Source: Curtobacterium sp. L6-1 (GTDB taxonomy: Bacteria > Actinomycetota > Actinomycetes > Actinomycetales > Microbacteriaceae). Taken from it: 64,000 bases of DNA. Location of the stretch: the NCBI RefSeq assembly GCF_018885305.1, contig NZ_CP076544.1, forward strand, positions 3,100,001 to 3,164,000, read 5' to 3'. The notes beneath the pieces were generated by a model. It was not told the origin of the DNA and searched no databases. It saw only the letters and a program-made list of their open reading frames with translations. Positions 25,028 to 35,189 of this stretch are shown here, in pieces. The stretch's first letter is position 1; every line of letters begins with the position of its first letter. Made by a program: the position numbers and the translations under genes.

Positions 25028-25687
25028 ATGGCCACCACGACCGCAACCTCGATCGACGTCCTGAACGCCTCGGGTGAGAAGTCCGGCTCCGTCGAGCTCC
25101 CCGCAGCGATCTTCGACGTCGAGACCAACGTCCCGCTGATCCACCAGGTCGTCACCGCGCAGCTCGCCGCCGCGCGTCAGGGCACCCACAAGACCAAGAA
25201 CCGTGGCGAAGTCCGCGGTGCCGGTCGCAAGCCGTTCAAGCAGAAGGGCACCGGCCGCGCCCGTCAGGGTTCGGTCCGCGCTCCGGAGCACACCGGCGGT
25301 GGCGTCGTCCACGGACCGACCCCGCGCGACTACTCGCAGCGCACCCCGAAGAAGATGATCGCCGCAGCCCTGCTCGGCTCGCTCTCGGACCGCGCCCGCG
25401 GTGGCCGCATCTCCGCTGTGGAGGCCTTCGTCGAGGCGGAACTGCCCTCGACCAAGACCGCCCGCACGCTCCTCGGGAAGGTCGCGCCCGTCAAGCACGT
25501 GCTCGTCGTGCTCGAGTCGGGCGACGAGCTGACGCTGAAGAGCGTCCGCAACCTGCCGAACGTCCACGCGCTCTCGTACGGCCAGCTGAACGCCTACGAC
25601 GTCCTCCGTGCGGACGCCGTCGTCTTCAGCAAGAGCGCCCTCGACGCCTTCATCGCGTCGAAGACCGCGAAGGAGATCTCCGCATGA
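25028..25687 (+). CDS. rplD: 50S ribosomal protein L4
   Basis: 219 aa. L4 has a globular surface domain and a long loop lining the exit tunnel; the loop's [15 protein letters not shown] motif is visible near residues 60-75. ATG 25028 is preferred over GTG 25022 because AAGGG (25014-25018) is then well spaced. In other bacteria L4 represses the S10 operon, which fits the structured leader here. It overlaps rplW by ATGA. Confidence 0.97.
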   Translation: MATTTATSIDVLNASGEKSGSVELPAAIFDVETNVPLIHQVVTAQLAAARQGTHKTKNRGEVRGAGRKPFKQKGTGRARQGSVRAPEHTGGGVVHGPTPRDYSQRTPKKMIAAALLGSLSDRARGGRISAVEAFVEAELPSTKTARTLLGKVAPVKHVLVVLESGDELTLKSVRNLPNVHALSYGQLNAYDVLRADAVVFSKSALDAFIASKTAKEISA

Positions 25688-25983
25688 GCGGCTTCAACAA
25701 GGACCCGCGCGACATCATCATCGCGCCGGTCGTGTCGGAGAAGAGCTACGGCCTCATCGACCAGGGCAAGTACACGTTCCTCGTGGACCCCCGTGCGAAC
25801 AAGACCGAGATCAAGCTCGCGATCGAGAAGATCTTCGACGTCAAGGTCGCCGGCATCAACACGCTGAACCGTCCGGGCAAGACCCGCCGGACCAAGTTCG
25901 GGATCGGCAAGCGCAAGGACACCAAGCGCGCCATCGTGACGCTCAAGTCCGGTTCGATCGACATCTTCACGGCTGTCGGCTGA
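25684..25983 (+). CDS. rplW: 50S ribosomal protein L23
   Basis: 99 aa. L23 is at the tunnel exit and docks trigger factor and [12 protein letters not shown] near the start and R-x-G-K-x-R-R-T-K-F are typical. Overlaps the rplD stop; 18 nt before rplB. Confidence 0.98.
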   Translation: MSGFNKDPRDIIIAPVVSEKSYGLIDQGKYTFLVDPRANKTEIKLAIEKIFDVKVAGINTLNRPGKTRRTKFGIGKRKDTKRAIVTLKSGSIDIFTAVG

Positions 25984-26001
25984 GGACCAGAGGGATAAAT
26001 C

Positions 26002-26841
26002 ATGGCTATTCGTAACTACAAGCCCACGACTCCCGGTCGTCGCGGCTCCTCGGTCGCCGACTTCGCCGAGATCACCCGTTCGACCCCGGAGAAGTCCCTG
26101 CTCCGTCCGCTGCCGAAGACCGGTGGCCGGAACAGCTCGGGTCGCATCACGACGCGTCACATCGGTGGTGGCCACAAGCGCCAGTACCGCGTGATCGACT
26201 TCCGTCGTGCCGACAAGGACGGTGTCGACGCCAAGGTCGCGCACATCGAGTACGACCCGAACCGCACGGCGCGCATCGCGCTCCTGCACTTCGTGGACGG
26301 CACCAAGCGCTACATCATCGCGCCGAACAAGCTCAAGCAGGGCGACGTCGTCGAGACCGGTGCCGGCGCTGACATCAAGCCCGGCAACAACCTGCCGCTC
26401 CGCAACATCCCGGTGGGTACGGTCGTGCACGCGATCGAGCTCCGCCCCGGTGGCGGCGCCAAGCTCGCCCGCTCGGCCGGCGCCTCGGTGCGTCTCGTCG
26501 CCAAGGACGGCCCCTACGCGCAGCTCCGTCTGCCGTCGGGTGAGGTCCGCAACGTCGACGCCCGCTGCCGCGCCACGATCGGCGAGGTCGGCAACGCCGA
26601 GCAGTCGAACATCAACTGGGGCAAGGCCGGCCGCATGCGCTGGAAGGGCGTCCGCCCGACCGTGCGTGGTGTCGCGATGAACCCGGTCGACCACCCGCAC
26701 GGTGGTGGTGAAGGCAAGACCTCCGGTGGCCGTCACCCGGTCAGCCCGTGGGGCCAGGCCGAGGGTCGTACGCGCAAGCCGAACAAGCCGAGCGACAAGC
26801 TCATCGTCCGTCGCCGTAACGCCGGCAAGAAGCGCAAGTAG
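26002..26841 (+). CDS. rplB: 50S ribosomal protein L2
   Basis: 279 aa. L2 is needed for subunit joining and peptidyl transferase activity. The signature [16 protein letters not shown] (about 220-235) contains the conserved histidine, and [17 protein letters not shown] lies near the N-terminus. Good AGAGG ribosome binding site. Full length, no oddity. Confidence 0.98.
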   Translation: MAIRNYKPTTPGRRGSSVADFAEITRSTPEKSLLRPLPKTGGRNSSGRITTRHIGGGHKRQYRVIDFRRADKDGVDAKVAHIEYDPNRTARIALLHFVDGTKRYIIAPNKLKQGDVVETGAGADIKPGNNLPLRNIPVGTVVHAIELRPGGGAKLARSAGASVRLVAKDGPYAQLRLPSGEVRNVDARCRATIGEVGNAEQSNINWGKAGRMRWKGVRPTVRGVAMNPVDHPHGGGEGKTSGGRHPVSPWGQAEGRTRKPNKPSDKLIVRRRNAGKKRK

Positions 26842-26852
26842 GAGTTCCGAAG

Positions 26853-27134
26853 ATGCCACGCAGTCTGAAGAAGGGCCCCTTCGTCGACGAGCACCTGCTC
26901 CGCAAGGTCGTCACGCAGAACGAGGCCAACACCAAGAACGTGATCCGTACCTGGTCGCGGCGGTCGATGATCGTCCCGAACATGCTCGGTCACACCATCG
27001 CGGTGCACGACGGCCGCAAGCACATCCCGGTGTTCGTCACCGAGTCGATGGTCGGTCACAAGCTCGGCGAGTTCGCGCCGACCCGCACCTTCCGCGGCCA
27101 CGTGAAGGACGACAAGAAGGGCCGTCGCCGCTAA
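26853..27134 (+). CDS. rpsS: 30S ribosomal protein S19
   Basis: 93 aa. Binds the 16S 3' domain with S13 in the 30S head. [12 protein letters not shown] at the start, W-S-R-R-S-M-I-V-P central, and [13 protein letters not shown] near the end. Spaced 11 nt from rplB. Confidence 0.98.
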   Translation: MPRSLKKGPFVDEHLLRKVVTQNEANTKNVIRTWSRRSMIVPNMLGHTIAVHDGRKHIPVFVTESMVGHKLGEFAPTRTFRGHVKDDKKGRRR

Positions 27135-27159
27135 GGCGGCGACGAAGAGGAGGAACGAA

Positions 27160-27552
27160 ATGGTGGAGTCGATCGCACGCGTGCGACACATCCGCGTCAC
27201 GCCTCAGAAGGCCCGTCGCGTCATCCAGCTGATCCGCGGCAAGCAGGCCCACGAGGCGCTCGCCATCCTGAAGTTCGCCCCCCAGGGCGCTTCGGAGCCC
27301 GTGTACAAGCTGGTCGCCTCGGCGATCGCCAACGCACGTGTCAAGGCGGACTCGACGAACAGCTTCCTCGACGAGCGCGACCTCTACGTGAGCAGCGTCT
27401 TCGTCGACGAGGGCACGACCCTGAAGCGGTTCCAGCCGCGTGCACAGGGCCGCGCCTTCCGCATCAACAAGCGCACGAGCCACATCACGGTCGTCCTCGC
27501 GACGCCGGATGAGGCCGAGGCCGCCGCGACGAGCAAGAAGGCGAGCAAGTAA
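27160..27552 (+). CDS. rplV: 50S ribosomal protein L22
   Basis: 130 aa, slightly longer than usual because of a short Ala/Lys-rich tail. L22 contacts all 23S rRNA domains and its hairpin lines the exit tunnel. [14 protein letters not shown] and [13 protein letters not shown] are typical. GAAGAGGAGG upstream is a very strong ribosome binding site. Its stop shares a base with the rpsC start (TAATG). Confidence 0.97.
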   Translation: MVESIARVRHIRVTPQKARRVIQLIRGKQAHEALAILKFAPQGASEPVYKLVASAIANARVKADSTNSFLDERDLYVSSVFVDEGTTLKRFQPRAQGRAFRINKRTSHITVVLATPDEAEAAATSKKASK

Positions 27553-28358
27553 TGGGCCAGAAGGTCAACCCGTACGGCTTCCGTCTCGGGATCACGACGG
27601 ACCACATCTCCCACTGGTTCGCCGACAGCACGAAGAAGGGTCAGCGCTACGCCGACTTCGTGGCCGAGGACGTCAAGATCCGTCAGTTCCTGACGAAGAC
27701 CCTCGACCGCGCGGGCGTCGCCCGCATCGAGCTGGAGCGCACCCGTGACCGCGTCCGCGTGGACATCCACACGGCGCGTCCGGGCATCGTCATCGGTCGC
27801 CGCGGCGCCGAGGCCGAGCGCATCCGGAGCGAGCTCGAGAAGCTCACCAAGAAGCAGATCCAGCTCAACATCCTCGAGGTCAAGAACCCCGAGACCGAGG
27901 CCCAGCTCGTCGCGCAGGGCATCGCCGAGCAGCTCTCCGCTCGTGTCGCGTTCCGTCGCGCCATGCGCAAGGGCCTGCAGGGTGCACAGCGCGCCGGCGC
28001 CAAGGGTGTCCGCATCCAGGTGTCGGGTCGTCTCGGCGGCGCCGAGATGTCGCGCTCGGAGTTCTACCGCGAGGGCCGCGTGCCCCTGCACACGCTCCGC
28101 GCGAACATCGACTACGGCTTCTACGAGGCCCGGACGACGTTCGGCCGCATCGGCGTGAAGGTCTGGATCTACAAGGGCGACATCACGAACAAGGAGCTCG
28201 CTCGCGAGCAGGCGAACCAGCGTTCGTCGCGCCCCGAGCGTCGTGGCGGCGACCGTCGTGGCGGCGGCCCCCGTGGCGACCGCAACGAGCGCGGTGGCGA
28301 CCGTCGCGAGCAGCAGGCCCCGCAGGACGCGCCGGCCGGCGCAGGAGTTGAGGCGTAA
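27552..28358 (+). CDS. rpsC: 30S ribosomal protein S3 with RG-rich C-terminal tail
   Basis: 268 aa. S3 lines the mRNA entry channel and, with S4 and S5, helps unwind mRNA. The N-terminal [13 protein letters not shown], the KH-domain G-R-R-G-A-E (G-x-x-G loop) and the V-W-I-Y-K-G-D motif are intact. The last ~45 residues (from about 222) are a disordered Arg/Gly-rich tail ([15 protein letters not shown]) longer than in many bacteria. It overlaps rplV by one base and precedes rplP by 2 nt. Confidence 0.97.
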   Translation: MGQKVNPYGFRLGITTDHISHWFADSTKKGQRYADFVAEDVKIRQFLTKTLDRAGVARIELERTRDRVRVDIHTARPGIVIGRRGAEAERIRSELEKLTKKQIQLNILEVKNPETEAQLVAQGIAEQLSARVAFRRAMRKGLQGAQRAGAKGVRIQVSGRLGGAEMSRSEFYREGRVPLHTLRANIDYGFYEARTTFGRIGVKVWIYKGDITNKELAREQANQRSSRPERRGGDRRGGGPRGDRNERGGDRREQQAPQDAPAGAGVEA

Positions 28359-28360
28359 CC

Positions 28361-28780
28361 ATGCTTATCCCCCGTCGAGTCAAGCACCGCAAGCAGCACC
28401 ACCCGAAGCGTTCGGGTCAGGCGACCGGTGGCACCAAGGTCTCCTTCGGTGACTACGGAATCCAGGCGCTCACCCCGGCCTACGTGACCAACCGTCAGAT
28501 CGAGTCCGCTCGTATCGCGATGACGCGTCACATCAAGCGTGGCGGCAAGGTGTGGATCAACATCTACCCGGACCGCCCGCTGACCAAGAAGCCGGCAGAG
28601 ACCCGAATGGGTTCCGGTAAGGGTTCGCCCGAGTGGTGGGTCGCGAACGTCAAGCCGGGTCGTGTGCTCTTCGAGCTCGCCGGCGTCAGCGACGAGATCG
28701 CCCGCGAGGCACTGACCCGTGCAATCCACAAGCTGCCCCTCAAGGCACGCATCATCAAGCGCGAGGAGGGCGACGCATAA
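28361..28780 (+). CDS. rplP: 50S ribosomal protein L16
   Basis: 139 aa. L16 sits near the A site and organises the 5S rRNA/peptidyl transferase region. [13 protein letters not shown] at the start and [13 protein letters not shown] in the middle are diagnostic, including the conserved M-G-K/S-G-K-G loop. TAATG overlap with rpmC. Confidence 0.98.
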   Translation: MLIPRRVKHRKQHHPKRSGQATGGTKVSFGDYGIQALTPAYVTNRQIESARIAMTRHIKRGGKVWINIYPDRPLTKKPAETRMGSGKGSPEWWVANVKPGRVLFELAGVSDEIAREALTRAIHKLPLKARIIKREEGDA

Positions 28781-29100
28781 TGGCGATCGGTTCCAAGGAG
28801 CTCCGTCCCACTGAGCTCGACACGTTCGAGAACGAGCGTCTCGCTGACGAGCTGAAGAAGGCCAAGGAGGAGCTGTTCAACCTCCGCTTCCAGTCGGCCA
28901 CCGGCCAGCTGGAGAGCCACGGCCGTCTCCGTGCCGTCAAGCGCGACATCGCCCGCATCTACACCGTGCTCCGCGAGCGCGAGCTCGGCATCCGTGCCAC
29001 GCCCGCGCCCGTCGAGACCGCCCCGAAGGCCAAGAAGTCGTCGAAGAAGGCCGAGAAGCCGGCTGAGTCGACCGAGGCCGCGACCGCCGAGGAGAACTGA
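28780..29100 (+). CDS. rpmC: 50S ribosomal protein L29 with Lys/Glu/Ala-rich tail
   Basis: 106 aa, whereas L29 is usually 60-80. The conserved part (residues 1-75; [24 protein letters not shown]) is a helical hairpin near the exit tunnel. About 30 residues of Lys-rich then Glu/Ala-rich, presumably flexible sequence follow. It overlaps both neighbours by single bases. Confidence 0.96.
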   Translation: MAIGSKELRPTELDTFENERLADELKKAKEELFNLRFQSATGQLESHGRLRAVKRDIARIYTVLRERELGIRATPAPVETAPKAKKSSKKAEKPAESTEAATAEEN

Positions 29101-29384
29101 TGGCCACCGAAGAGAAGGACTCCACCGCCGTCACCCGCGGCTACCGCAAGACCCGTCGTGGCTACGTCACGAGCGACAAGATGGACAAGACGATCGTCGT
29201 CGAGGTCGAGGACCGCGTGAAGCACCCCCTCTACGGCAAGGTCATCCGTCGCACGTCGAAGGTCAAGGCCCACGACGAGCAGGGCACGGCCGGCATCGGC
29301 GACCTGGTCGTCATCAGCGAGACCCGTCCCCTCAGCGCCACCAAGCGCTGGCGCCTGGTCGAGATCCTCGAGAAGGCCAAGTAG
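29100..29384 (+). CDS. rpsQ: 30S ribosomal protein S17
   Basis: 94 aa OB-fold protein that binds 16S rRNA helices 7 and 11 early in assembly. [14 protein letters not shown] and K-x-H-D-E are typical, with a short charged N-terminal extension. The start overlaps the rpmC stop (TGATG). Confidence 0.97.
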   Translation: MATEEKDSTAVTRGYRKTRRGYVTSDKMDKTIVVEVEDRVKHPLYGKVIRRTSKVKAHDEQGTAGIGDLVVISETRPLSATKRWRLVEILEKAK

Positions 29385-29415
29385 GCCTCGGCCCGCTTCG
29401 GAATAGGAGACAGCA

Positions 29416-29784
29416 GTGATTCAGCAGGAATCCCGCCTGAAGGTCGCCGACAACACGGGTGCCAAGGAGATCTTGACCATCCGCGTGCTCGGTGGCTCGG
29501 GTCGTCGCTACGCCGGCCTCGGTGACGTCATCGTCGCCACGGTGAAGGACGCCATCCCCGGCGGCAACGTGAAGAAGGGTGACGTCGTCAAGGCGGTCAT
29601 CGTTCGCACCAAGAAGGAGACCCGTCGTCCGGACGGCTCCTACATCAAGTTCGACGAGAACGCGGCAGTGATCCTCAAGGCTGACGGCGACCCGCGCGGC
29701 ACGCGCATCTTCGGGCCGATCGGTCGCGAGCTCCGTGACAAGAAGTTCATGAAGATCATCTCGCTCGCGCCGGAGGTGCTGTAA
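29416..29784 (+). CDS. rplN: 50S ribosomal protein L14
   Basis: 122 aa, exact family length. L14 forms an intersubunit bridge with L19 and is the docking point for Rsf[19 protein letters not shown] and the C-terminal [12 protein letters not shown] are textbook. GTG start with AGGAG (29405-29409). Confidence 0.98.
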   Translation: MIQQESRLKVADNTGAKEILTIRVLGGSGRRYAGLGDVIVATVKDAIPGGNVKKGDVVKAVIVRTKKETRRPDGSYIKFDENAAVILKADGDPRGTRIFGPIGRELRDKKFMKIISLAPEVL

Positions 29785-29787
29785 GCC

Positions 29788-30141
29788 ATGGCGAACATCA
29801 AGAAGGGTGACCTGGTCCAGGTCATCACGGGAGCCACGCAGGAGCGTGGCGGCGACCGCGGCAAGCAGGGCAAGGTCATCGAGGTCCGCGGCGACCGTCT
29901 GGTCGTCGAGGGCATCAACTTCGTGACCAAGCACGTCCGCGTCGGTCAGACCCAGCGCGGGTCGAAGACCGGTGGCATCGAGCAGCACGAAGCCCCGATC
30001 CACGTGTCGAACGTCGCGATCGTCGACCCGAAGACCAAGAAGCCGACCCGCGTCGGCTTCCGCACCGAAGAGGTGGAGAAGGACGGCGTCACCAAGACCG
30101 TCCGCGTCCGCTACGCCAAGAAGTCTGGTGAGAAGCTCTGA
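29788..30141 (+). CDS. rplX: 50S ribosomal protein L24
   Basis: 117 aa. Assembly initiator with a KOW motif: [12 protein letters not shown] and G-K-Q-G-K-V-I near the N-terminus. S-N-V-A-I-V-D-P and R-V-G-F follow. Starts 3 nt after rplN and shares a base with rplE (TGATG). Confidence 0.97.
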   Translation: MANIKKGDLVQVITGATQERGGDRGKQGKVIEVRGDRLVVEGINFVTKHVRVGQTQRGSKTGGIEQHEAPIHVSNVAIVDPKTKKPTRVGFRTEEVEKDGVTKTVRVRYAKKSGEKL

Positions 30142-30731
30142 TGACCGACACGACTGCCGCGACTGCTGAGAAAGTTCAGCCGCGCCTCAAGCAGAAGTAC
30201 CGCAACGAGATCAAGGCGGCGCTGACCGAGCAGTTCGGTTACGCGAACGTCAACCAGGTCCCCGGCCTGGTCAAGGTCGTCGTCAACACCGGTGTCGGTG
30301 AGGCCGCGCGCGACTCGAAGATCATCGAGGGGGCCATCAAGGACCTCACCGCGATCACGGGTCAGAAGCCGCAGGTCACGCTGGCCCGCAAGTCCATCGC
30401 GCAGTTCAAGCTGCGCGAGGGCCAGGCCATCGGCGCGCACGTCACCCTCCGTGGTGACCGCGCGTGGGAGTTCCTGGACCGTCTGCTGTCGCTGGCGCTC
30501 CCGCGCATCCGCGACTTCCGTGGTCTCAGCGACCGCCAGTTCGACGGCAACGGCAACTACACCTTCGGTCTCTCGGAGCAGAGCGTGTTCCACGAGATCG
30601 ACCAGGACCGCATCGACCGCGTGCGTGGGTTCGACATCACCGTCGTGACCACCGCGAAGACGGACGACGAAGGCCGCGCGCTGCTCCGCCAGCTCGGCTT
30701 CCCGTTCCGTTCGGGCGACCAGACGGTCTAA
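30141..30731 (+). CDS. rplE: 50S ribosomal protein L5
   Basis: 196 aa; a short Thr/Ala-rich leader precedes P-R-L-K-Q-K-Y. L5 binds 5S rRNA and contacts the P-site tRNA and S13. G-Q-K-P-x-V-T-x-A-R-K-S-I-A-x-F-K-L-R and D-F-R-G-L are conserved. It is normally followed by rpsN; here a 158-bp hairpin-containing spacer follows instead. Confidence 0.97.
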   Translation: MTDTTAATAEKVQPRLKQKYRNEIKAALTEQFGYANVNQVPGLVKVVVNTGVGEAARDSKIIEGAIKDLTAITGQKPQVTLARKSIAQFKLREGQAIGAHVTLRGDRAWEFLDRLLSLALPRIRDFRGLSDRQFDGNGNYTFGLSEQSVFHEIDQDRIDRVRGFDITVVTTAKTDDEGRALLRQLGFPFRSGDQTV

Positions 30732-30746
30732 GCTACTCCGGGCGGT

Positions 30747-30780
30747 GCGGGCCGGAGGAGGTTTCTCTCCTCCGGCCCGC
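30747..30780 (+). terminator. Strong hairpin between rplE and rpsH
   Basis: Perfect 14-bp GC-rich stem (30747-30760 with 30767-30780), 6-nt loop, 15 bases after rplE. No T-run follows, so it may terminate partially, dividing S10 from spc transcription, or protect a processed 3' end. It lies where rpsN usually is. Confidence 0.7.
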
Positions 30781-30889
30781 TCGCACGAAGTCACACCGAT
30801 CCCGGGGAACCGCCCTGGGATCACCTCGATCGTCGAGGTCGGCACTCGTGGAACGGGTGTCGAAACCGGACGAAGAACGGAAACGCATC

Positions 30890-31288
30890 ATGACGATGAC
30901 CGATCCGGTCGCAGACATGCTGACCAGATTGCGGAACGCGAACTCGGCTCACCACGACGCCGTCTCGCTTCCGAGCTCCAAGCTCAAGACCACCATCGCG
31001 GACATCCTCAAGCGCGAGGGTTACATCAGCGAGTGGAAGGTCGAGGACGCCCGCGTCGGGCAGACCCTCACCATCGAACTCAAGTACGGCCCCGATCGCG
31101 AGCGTTCGATCGCCGGCATCAAGCGCGTCTCGAAGCCGGGCCTCCGGGTCTACGCGAAGTCGACGGAGATCCCCCGGGTCCTCGGTGGCCTCGGCGTGGC
31201 GATCCTGTCGACCTCCTCGGGGCTCCTGACCGACCGCGAAGCCGAGCAGAAGGGCGTGGGTGGGGAAGTCCTCGCCTACGTTTGGTGA
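30890..31288 (+). CDS. rpsH: 30S ribosomal protein S8
   Basis: 132 aa. Primary binder of 16S helix 21; in Escherichia coli the repressor of the spc operon. [15 protein letters not shown] near the start and the [14 protein letters not shown] end motif are intact. ATG 30890 is taken; the next in-frame ATG (30896) is two codons in, and the ribosome binding site is weak for either. Confidence 0.97.
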   Translation: MTMTDPVADMLTRLRNANSAHHDAVSLPSSKLKTTIADILKREGYISEWKVEDARVGQTLTIELKYGPDRERSIAGIKRVSKPGLRVYAKSTEIPRVLGGLGVAILSTSSGLLTDREAEQKGVGGEVLAYVW

Positions 31289-31294
31289 TCGATC

Positions 31295-31831
31295 ATGTCT
31301 CGTATCGGACGTCTCCCCATCGACATCCCGGCCGGAGCGACCGTCTCGGTCGACGGCCAGAACGTCGCCGTCAAGGGCCCGAAGGGCGAGCTCACGCTCG
31401 TCATCGCTGAGCCCATCCAGGCCAAGGTCGAGGACAACCAGGTCCTCGTCAGCCGCCCGGACGACGAGCGTTCCTCCCGCGCGCTGCACGGCCTGACGCG
31501 CTCGCTCATCGCGAACCAGATCATCGGCGTCACCCAGGGCTACTCCAAGGGCCTCGAGGTCGTCGGTACCGGTTACCGCGTGGCAGCCAAGGGCAGCGAC
31601 CTCGAGTTCGCGCTCGGGTACTCCCACCCGATCACGGTCAACCCGCCGGCGGGCATCAGCTTCGCCGTCGAGGGCAACAACAAGGTCACCGTGAACGGCA
31701 TCGACAAGCAGCTCGTCGGTGAGGTCGCGGCCAACATCCGCAAGCTGCGCAAGCCCGAGCCCTACAAGGGCAAGGGTGTCCGCTACGCCGGCGAGATCGT
31801 GCGCCGCAAGGCCGGAAAGTCAGGTAAGTGA
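31295..31831 (+). CDS. rplF: 50S ribosomal protein L6
   Basis: 178 aa, two RNA-binding repeats, near the sarcin-ricin loop and factor-binding site. [12 protein letters not shown] at the start and [11 protein letters not shown] near the end are diagnostic. Starts 6 nt after rpsH. Confidence 0.98.
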   Translation: MSRIGRLPIDIPAGATVSVDGQNVAVKGPKGELTLVIAEPIQAKVEDNQVLVSRPDDERSSRALHGLTRSLIANQIIGVTQGYSKGLEVVGTGYRVAAKGSDLEFALGYSHPITVNPPAGISFAVEGNNKVTVNGIDKQLVGEVAANIRKLRKPEPYKGKGVRYAGEIVRRKAGKSGK

Positions 31832-31833
31832 TC

Positions 31834-32211
31834 ATGGCCATCGGAACTCGTACTCGAGGCAAGAGCAAGGCGGCTGCCAAGGCTCGCCGCCACAACCGTC
31901 TCCGGAAGAAGATCACCGGGACCGAGACCCGTCCGCGTCTCGCCGTCACCCGTTCGTCACGTCACGTGTTCGTCCAGGTCATCGACGACGCGAAGGGTCA
32001 CACCCTCGCCAGCGCATCGACGATGGAGGCCGACCTCCGCTCGTTCGACGGCGACAAGACCGCCAAGGCCCGTCGCGTCGGCGAGCTCGTCGCCGAGCGC
32101 GCGAAGTCGGCTGGCGTCGAGGCCGTGGTCTTCGACCGCGGCGGTAGCAAGTACGCCGGTCGCGTCGCCGCGATCGCCGATGGTGCCCGTGAAGGAGGGC
32201 TGAACCTGTGA
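31834..32211 (+). CDS. rplR: 50S ribosomal protein L18
   Basis: 125 aa. Carries 5S rRNA into the 50S subunit with L5. A basic N-terminus ([15 protein letters not shown]) precedes the fold with R-P-R-L-A-V-x-R-S and F-D-R-G-G. ATG 31834 is chosen because [11 protein letters not shown] matches family starts; GTG 31828 (adding two residues) is possible. Overlaps rpsE by GTGA. Confidence 0.96.
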   Translation: MAIGTRTRGKSKAAAKARRHNRLRKKITGTETRPRLAVTRSSRHVFVQVIDDAKGHTLASASTMEADLRSFDGDKTAKARRVGELVAERAKSAGVEAVVFDRGGSKYAGRVAAIADGAREGGLNL

Positions 32212-33041
32212 GCGACATCGCGAACACCAACGACGACGCCGAGGCCACGACCCCGGCCGAGGTCGACACGACCGCCGAGGCGCCGACCGAGGCCGCTGCC
32301 GAGGAGACCACCGACGCCAAGGCCCCCGCGGCCAAGGAGCCGGACGTCCCCGTCGTGGAGCGTCCCGTCGAGACCGCTGCGGGCTCGGCTTCGAACAACC
32401 GCGACTCCGTCGACAACCGTGGCCGCCGTGGTGGCGGCAGCGGCGGCGGTCGTGACCGTCAGCAGGGCGGCCGTGGCAACGACCGCAACAGCCGCGGTGG
32501 CGACAGCCAGTTCCTCGAGCGCGTCGTGACCATCAACCGCGTCTCCAAGGTCGTCAAGGGTGGTCGTCGCTTCAGCTTCACCGCGCTCGTCGTCGTCGGT
32601 GACGGCAACGGTCTCGTGGGCGTCGGCTACGGCAAGGCCCGCGAGGTCCCGACCGCCATCTCGAAGGGCGTCGAGGAGGCGAAGAAGAACTTCTTCCGCG
32701 TCCCGCGCGTCGGCAACACCATCCCGCACCCGGTGCAGGGTGAAGCCGCCGCCGGTGTCGTCCTCCTGCGTCCGGCCGCTGCCGGTACCGGTGTCATCGC
32801 CGGTGGTCCGGTCCGCGCCGTGCTCGAGTGCGCCGGCATCCACGACGTCCTGAGCAAGTCGCTCGGCTCGTCGAACACCATCAACATCGTGCACGCGACC
32901 GTCACGGCGCTCAAGCAGCTCGAAGAGCCGCGCGCCGTCGCCAGCCGTCGTGGCCTGCCCGTCGACCACGTCGTGCCGGCTCGCCTGCTGCACGCCGAGG
33001 CGGCCGCCCGTGCCGCCGCGAACGAGAAGGCAGGTGCGTGA
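32208..33041 (+). CDS. rpsE: 30S ribosomal protein S5 with ~100-residue acidic and RG-rich N-terminal extension
   Basis: 277 aa; S5 is commonly 165-200. The conserved part begins near residue 104 ([23 protein letters not shown]) with the double-stranded-RNA-binding domain, then the [11 protein letters not shown] fold. Ahead of it come about 50 residues rich in Glu, Ala and Thr, then about 40 rich in Gly and Arg ([14 protein letters not shown]). S5 helps mRNA unwinding and decoding. AAGGAGGG (32192-32199) supports the GTG start at 32208. It overlaps rpmD by TGATG. Confidence 0.96.
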   Translation: MSDIANTNDDAEATTPAEVDTTAEAPTEAAAEETTDAKAPAAKEPDVPVVERPVETAAGSASNNRDSVDNRGRRGGGSGGGRDRQQGGRGNDRNSRGGDSQFLERVVTINRVSKVVKGGRRFSFTALVVVGDGNGLVGVGYGKAREVPTAISKGVEEAKKNFFRVPRVGNTIPHPVQGEAAAGVVLLRPAAAGTGVIAGGPVRAVLECAGIHDVLSKSLGSSNTINIVHATVTALKQLEEPRAVASRRGLPVDHVVPARLLHAEAAARAAANEKAGA

Positions 33042-33226
33042 TGGCGATGCTGAAGATCACGCAGACGAAGTCCGTCATCAGCGAGAAGCAGTACCAGCGC
33101 GACACGCTCCGCAGCCTGGGCCTCAAGCGCATCGGCCGTACGGTCCTGCGTGAGGACAACGCCCAGAACCGCGGGTACGTCGCCACGGTGGCGCACCTCG
33201 TGAAGGTCGAGGAGGTCGACGCATGA
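33041..33226 (+). CDS. rpmD: 50S ribosomal protein L30
   Basis: 61 aa. K-I-T-Q-T-K-S-x-I and [14 protein letters not shown] motifs, then H-L-V-K-V-E-E-V. The protein is present in this lineage though dispensable or absent in some bacteria. ATG at 33041 overlaps rpsE; the second in-frame ATG (33047) is an alternative. Overlaps rplO by ATGA. Confidence 0.97.
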   Translation: MAMLKITQTKSVISEKQYQRDTLRSLGLKRIGRTVLREDNAQNRGYVATVAHLVKVEEVDA

Positions 33227-33687
33227 GCGACGAGAAGAACGAGCGCGTCCAGATCCTGAAGGTCCACCACCTTCGTCCGGCAGCGGGGTCCAAGAAGGAC
33301 CGCACCCGCGTCGGTCGTGGTGAGGGCTCAAAGGGCAAGACCGCTGGCCGTGGCACCAAGGGCCAGAAGGCCCGGTACCAGGTCAAGGTCGGCTTCGAGG
33401 GTGGGCAGATGCCGCTGCACATGCGCACCCCGAAGCTCCGCGGGTTCAAGAACCCGTTCCGCGTCGAGTACCAGCCCGTGAACCTGGACAAGATCGCGGA
33501 GCTCTACCCGAACGGTGGCGACGTCACCGTCGCGGACCTGGTCGCCAAGGGCGCCGTCCGCAAGAACGAGAAGGTCAAGGTTCTCGGTCAGGGTGACATC
33601 AGCGTGAAGCTCACGGTCACGGTCGACAAGGTCTCGGCTTCGGCCGAGGAGAAGATCGTGGCGGCGGGCGGCACCGTCACCAAGTAG
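33223..33687 (+). CDS. rplO: 50S ribosomal protein L15
   Basis: 154 aa. Late-assembly protein spanning several 23S domains. A basic Gly-rich N-terminus ([23 protein letters not shown]) and F-E-G-G-Q-M-P-L are diagnostic. A terminator follows, separating it from secY. Confidence 0.98.
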   Translation: MSDEKNERVQILKVHHLRPAAGSKKDRTRVGRGEGSKGKTAGRGTKGQKARYQVKVGFEGGQMPLHMRTPKLRGFKNPFRVEYQPVNLDKIAELYPNGGDVTVADLVAKGAVRKNEKVKVLGQGDISVKLTVTVDKVSASAEEKIVAAGGTVTK

Positions 33688-33697
33688 TCCCCGTCGG

Positions 33698-33728
33698 CGG
33701 CGGCCCGCGCATTGCGCGCGGGCCGCCG
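33698..33728 (+). terminator. Intrinsic terminator after rplO
   Basis: Perfect 13-bp stem (33698-33710 with 33716-33728), 5-nt loop, 10 bases after the stop, followed by TTACGGTTT. It implies that secY-adk-map has its own promoter within 33729-33866, which I could not define. Confidence 0.8.
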
Positions 33729-33866
33729 TTACGGTTTCCTTGATGGCAGGTCCGGAACACGGCGTCGTTCGACGTGCGTTCCCGGGCCACGGGGTCGGCG
33801 CATCCGGCCACGGGCGTCCACGCCCGGCTCGACCGGCAGACCGGTCACAGAAGTTCGGAGTAACTC

Positions 33867-35189
33867 GTGTTCAGAGCGGTCGCGCGCATCATGCGCACCC
33901 CAGATCTTCGGAAGAAGATCGGCTTCACCCTCGCGATCATCGCGCTGTTCCGCCTCGGGTCGTACATCCCCGCACCCTTCGTGGACTACGCCAGCGTCCA
34001 GGCGTGCCTGGCGTCCGCGTCCTCCTCGGGCGGCCTCTACGACCTGATCAACCTGTTCTCCGGCGGCGCGCTCCTGAAGCTCTCGGTCTTCGCGCTCGGG
34101 ATCATGCCGTACATCACGTCGTCGATCATCGTGCAGCTCCTGCGTGTGGTCATCCCGCACTTCGACTCCCTCTACAAGGAGGGTCAGTCCGGTCAGGCCA
34201 AGCTGACGCAGTACACGCGCTACCTCACCATCGCGCTGGGCGTGCTGCAGTCCACCACCCTGATCACGGTCGCCCGCTCCGGTGCCCTCTTCGGCACGAG
34301 CGCCTCGGCGTCCTGCACCTCGATCATCTCGAACGACAGCTGGTACGCCATCCTGCTGATGGTCATCACGCTGACCGCCGGCACCGGCCTCATCATGTGG
34401 ATGGGCGAACTCGTCACCGAGCGCGGCATCGGCAACGGCATGTCGCTGCTCATCTTCACGTCCATCGCCGCGCAGTTCCCGTCGGCGCTGTGGGCCATCG
34501 AGCAGTCGCAGTCCTTCGAACTCTTCCTGTTCGTCATCCTGGTCGGCCTCGTCATCATGATGGCCGTCGTCTTCGTCGAGCAGTCGCAGCGGCGGATCCC
34601 GGTCCAGTACGCCAAGCGCATGGTCGGACGTCGGACCTACGGCGGCAACAACACGTACATCCCGATCAAGGTGAACATGGCTGGCGTCGTGCCCGTCATC
34701 TTCGCGTCGTCGCTGCTGTACCTGCCGGCCCTGATCGCCCAGTTCAACCAGCCCTCGGACGGCAGCGCGCCGGCCCCGTGGGTGACCTGGATCCAGAGCA
34801 ACCTGACCTCGGGTGACAACTGGTTCTACATGGTCCTGTACTTCCTGCTCATCGTCGGCTTCACGTACTTCTACGTCGCGATCACCTTCAACCCCGAAGA
34901 GGTCGCCGACAACATGAAGAAGTACGGCGGGTTCATCCCGGGCATCCGTGCCGGCCGTCCCACTGCCGAGTACCTCGACTACGTCCTCACCCGGGTGACG
35001 CTGCCCGGTGCGCTCTACCTCGGTCTCATCGCACTCATCCCGCTCGCAGCACTGGCGCTGTTCGGGGCGAACCAGAACTTCCCGTTCGGCGGTGCCAGCA
35101 TCCTGATCATCGTGGGTGTCGGCCTCGAGACCGTGAAGCAGATCGACTCGCAGCTGCAGCAACGTCACTACGAAGGGCTTCTCCGTTGA
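33867..35189 (+). CDS. secY: Preprotein translocase subunit SecY
   Basis: 440-aa ten-helix channel of the Sec translocon. R-x-G-S-Y-I-P-A-P begins the first periplasmic loop; [12 protein letters not shown] (TM2b plug/gate region), [12 protein letters not shown], and a cytoplasmic [16 protein letters not shown] loop that contacts the ribosome and SecA are all present. GTG start with GGAG (33857-33860). It exports the minor pilins, the nuclease and the lipoprotein of this window among others. Overlaps adk (TTGA). Confidence 0.98.
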   Translation: MFRAVARIMRTPDLRKKIGFTLAIIALFRLGSYIPAPFVDYASVQACLASASSSGGLYDLINLFSGGALLKLSVFALGIMPYITSSIIVQLLRVVIPHFDSLYKEGQSGQAKLTQYTRYLTIALGVLQSTTLITVARSGALFGTSASASCTSIISNDSWYAILLMVITLTAGTGLIMWMGELVTERGIGNGMSLLIFTSIAAQFPSALWAIEQSQSFELFLFVILVGLVIMMAVVFVEQSQRRIPVQYAKRMVGRRTYGGNNTYIPIKVNMAGVVPVIFASSLLYLPALIAQFNQPSDGSAPAPWVTWIQSNLTSGDNWFYMVLYFLLIVGFTYFYVAITFNPEEVADNMKKYGGFIPGIRAGRPTAEYLDYVLTRVTLPGALYLGLIALIPLAALALFGANQNFPFGGASILIIVGVGLETVKQIDSQLQQRHYEGLLR

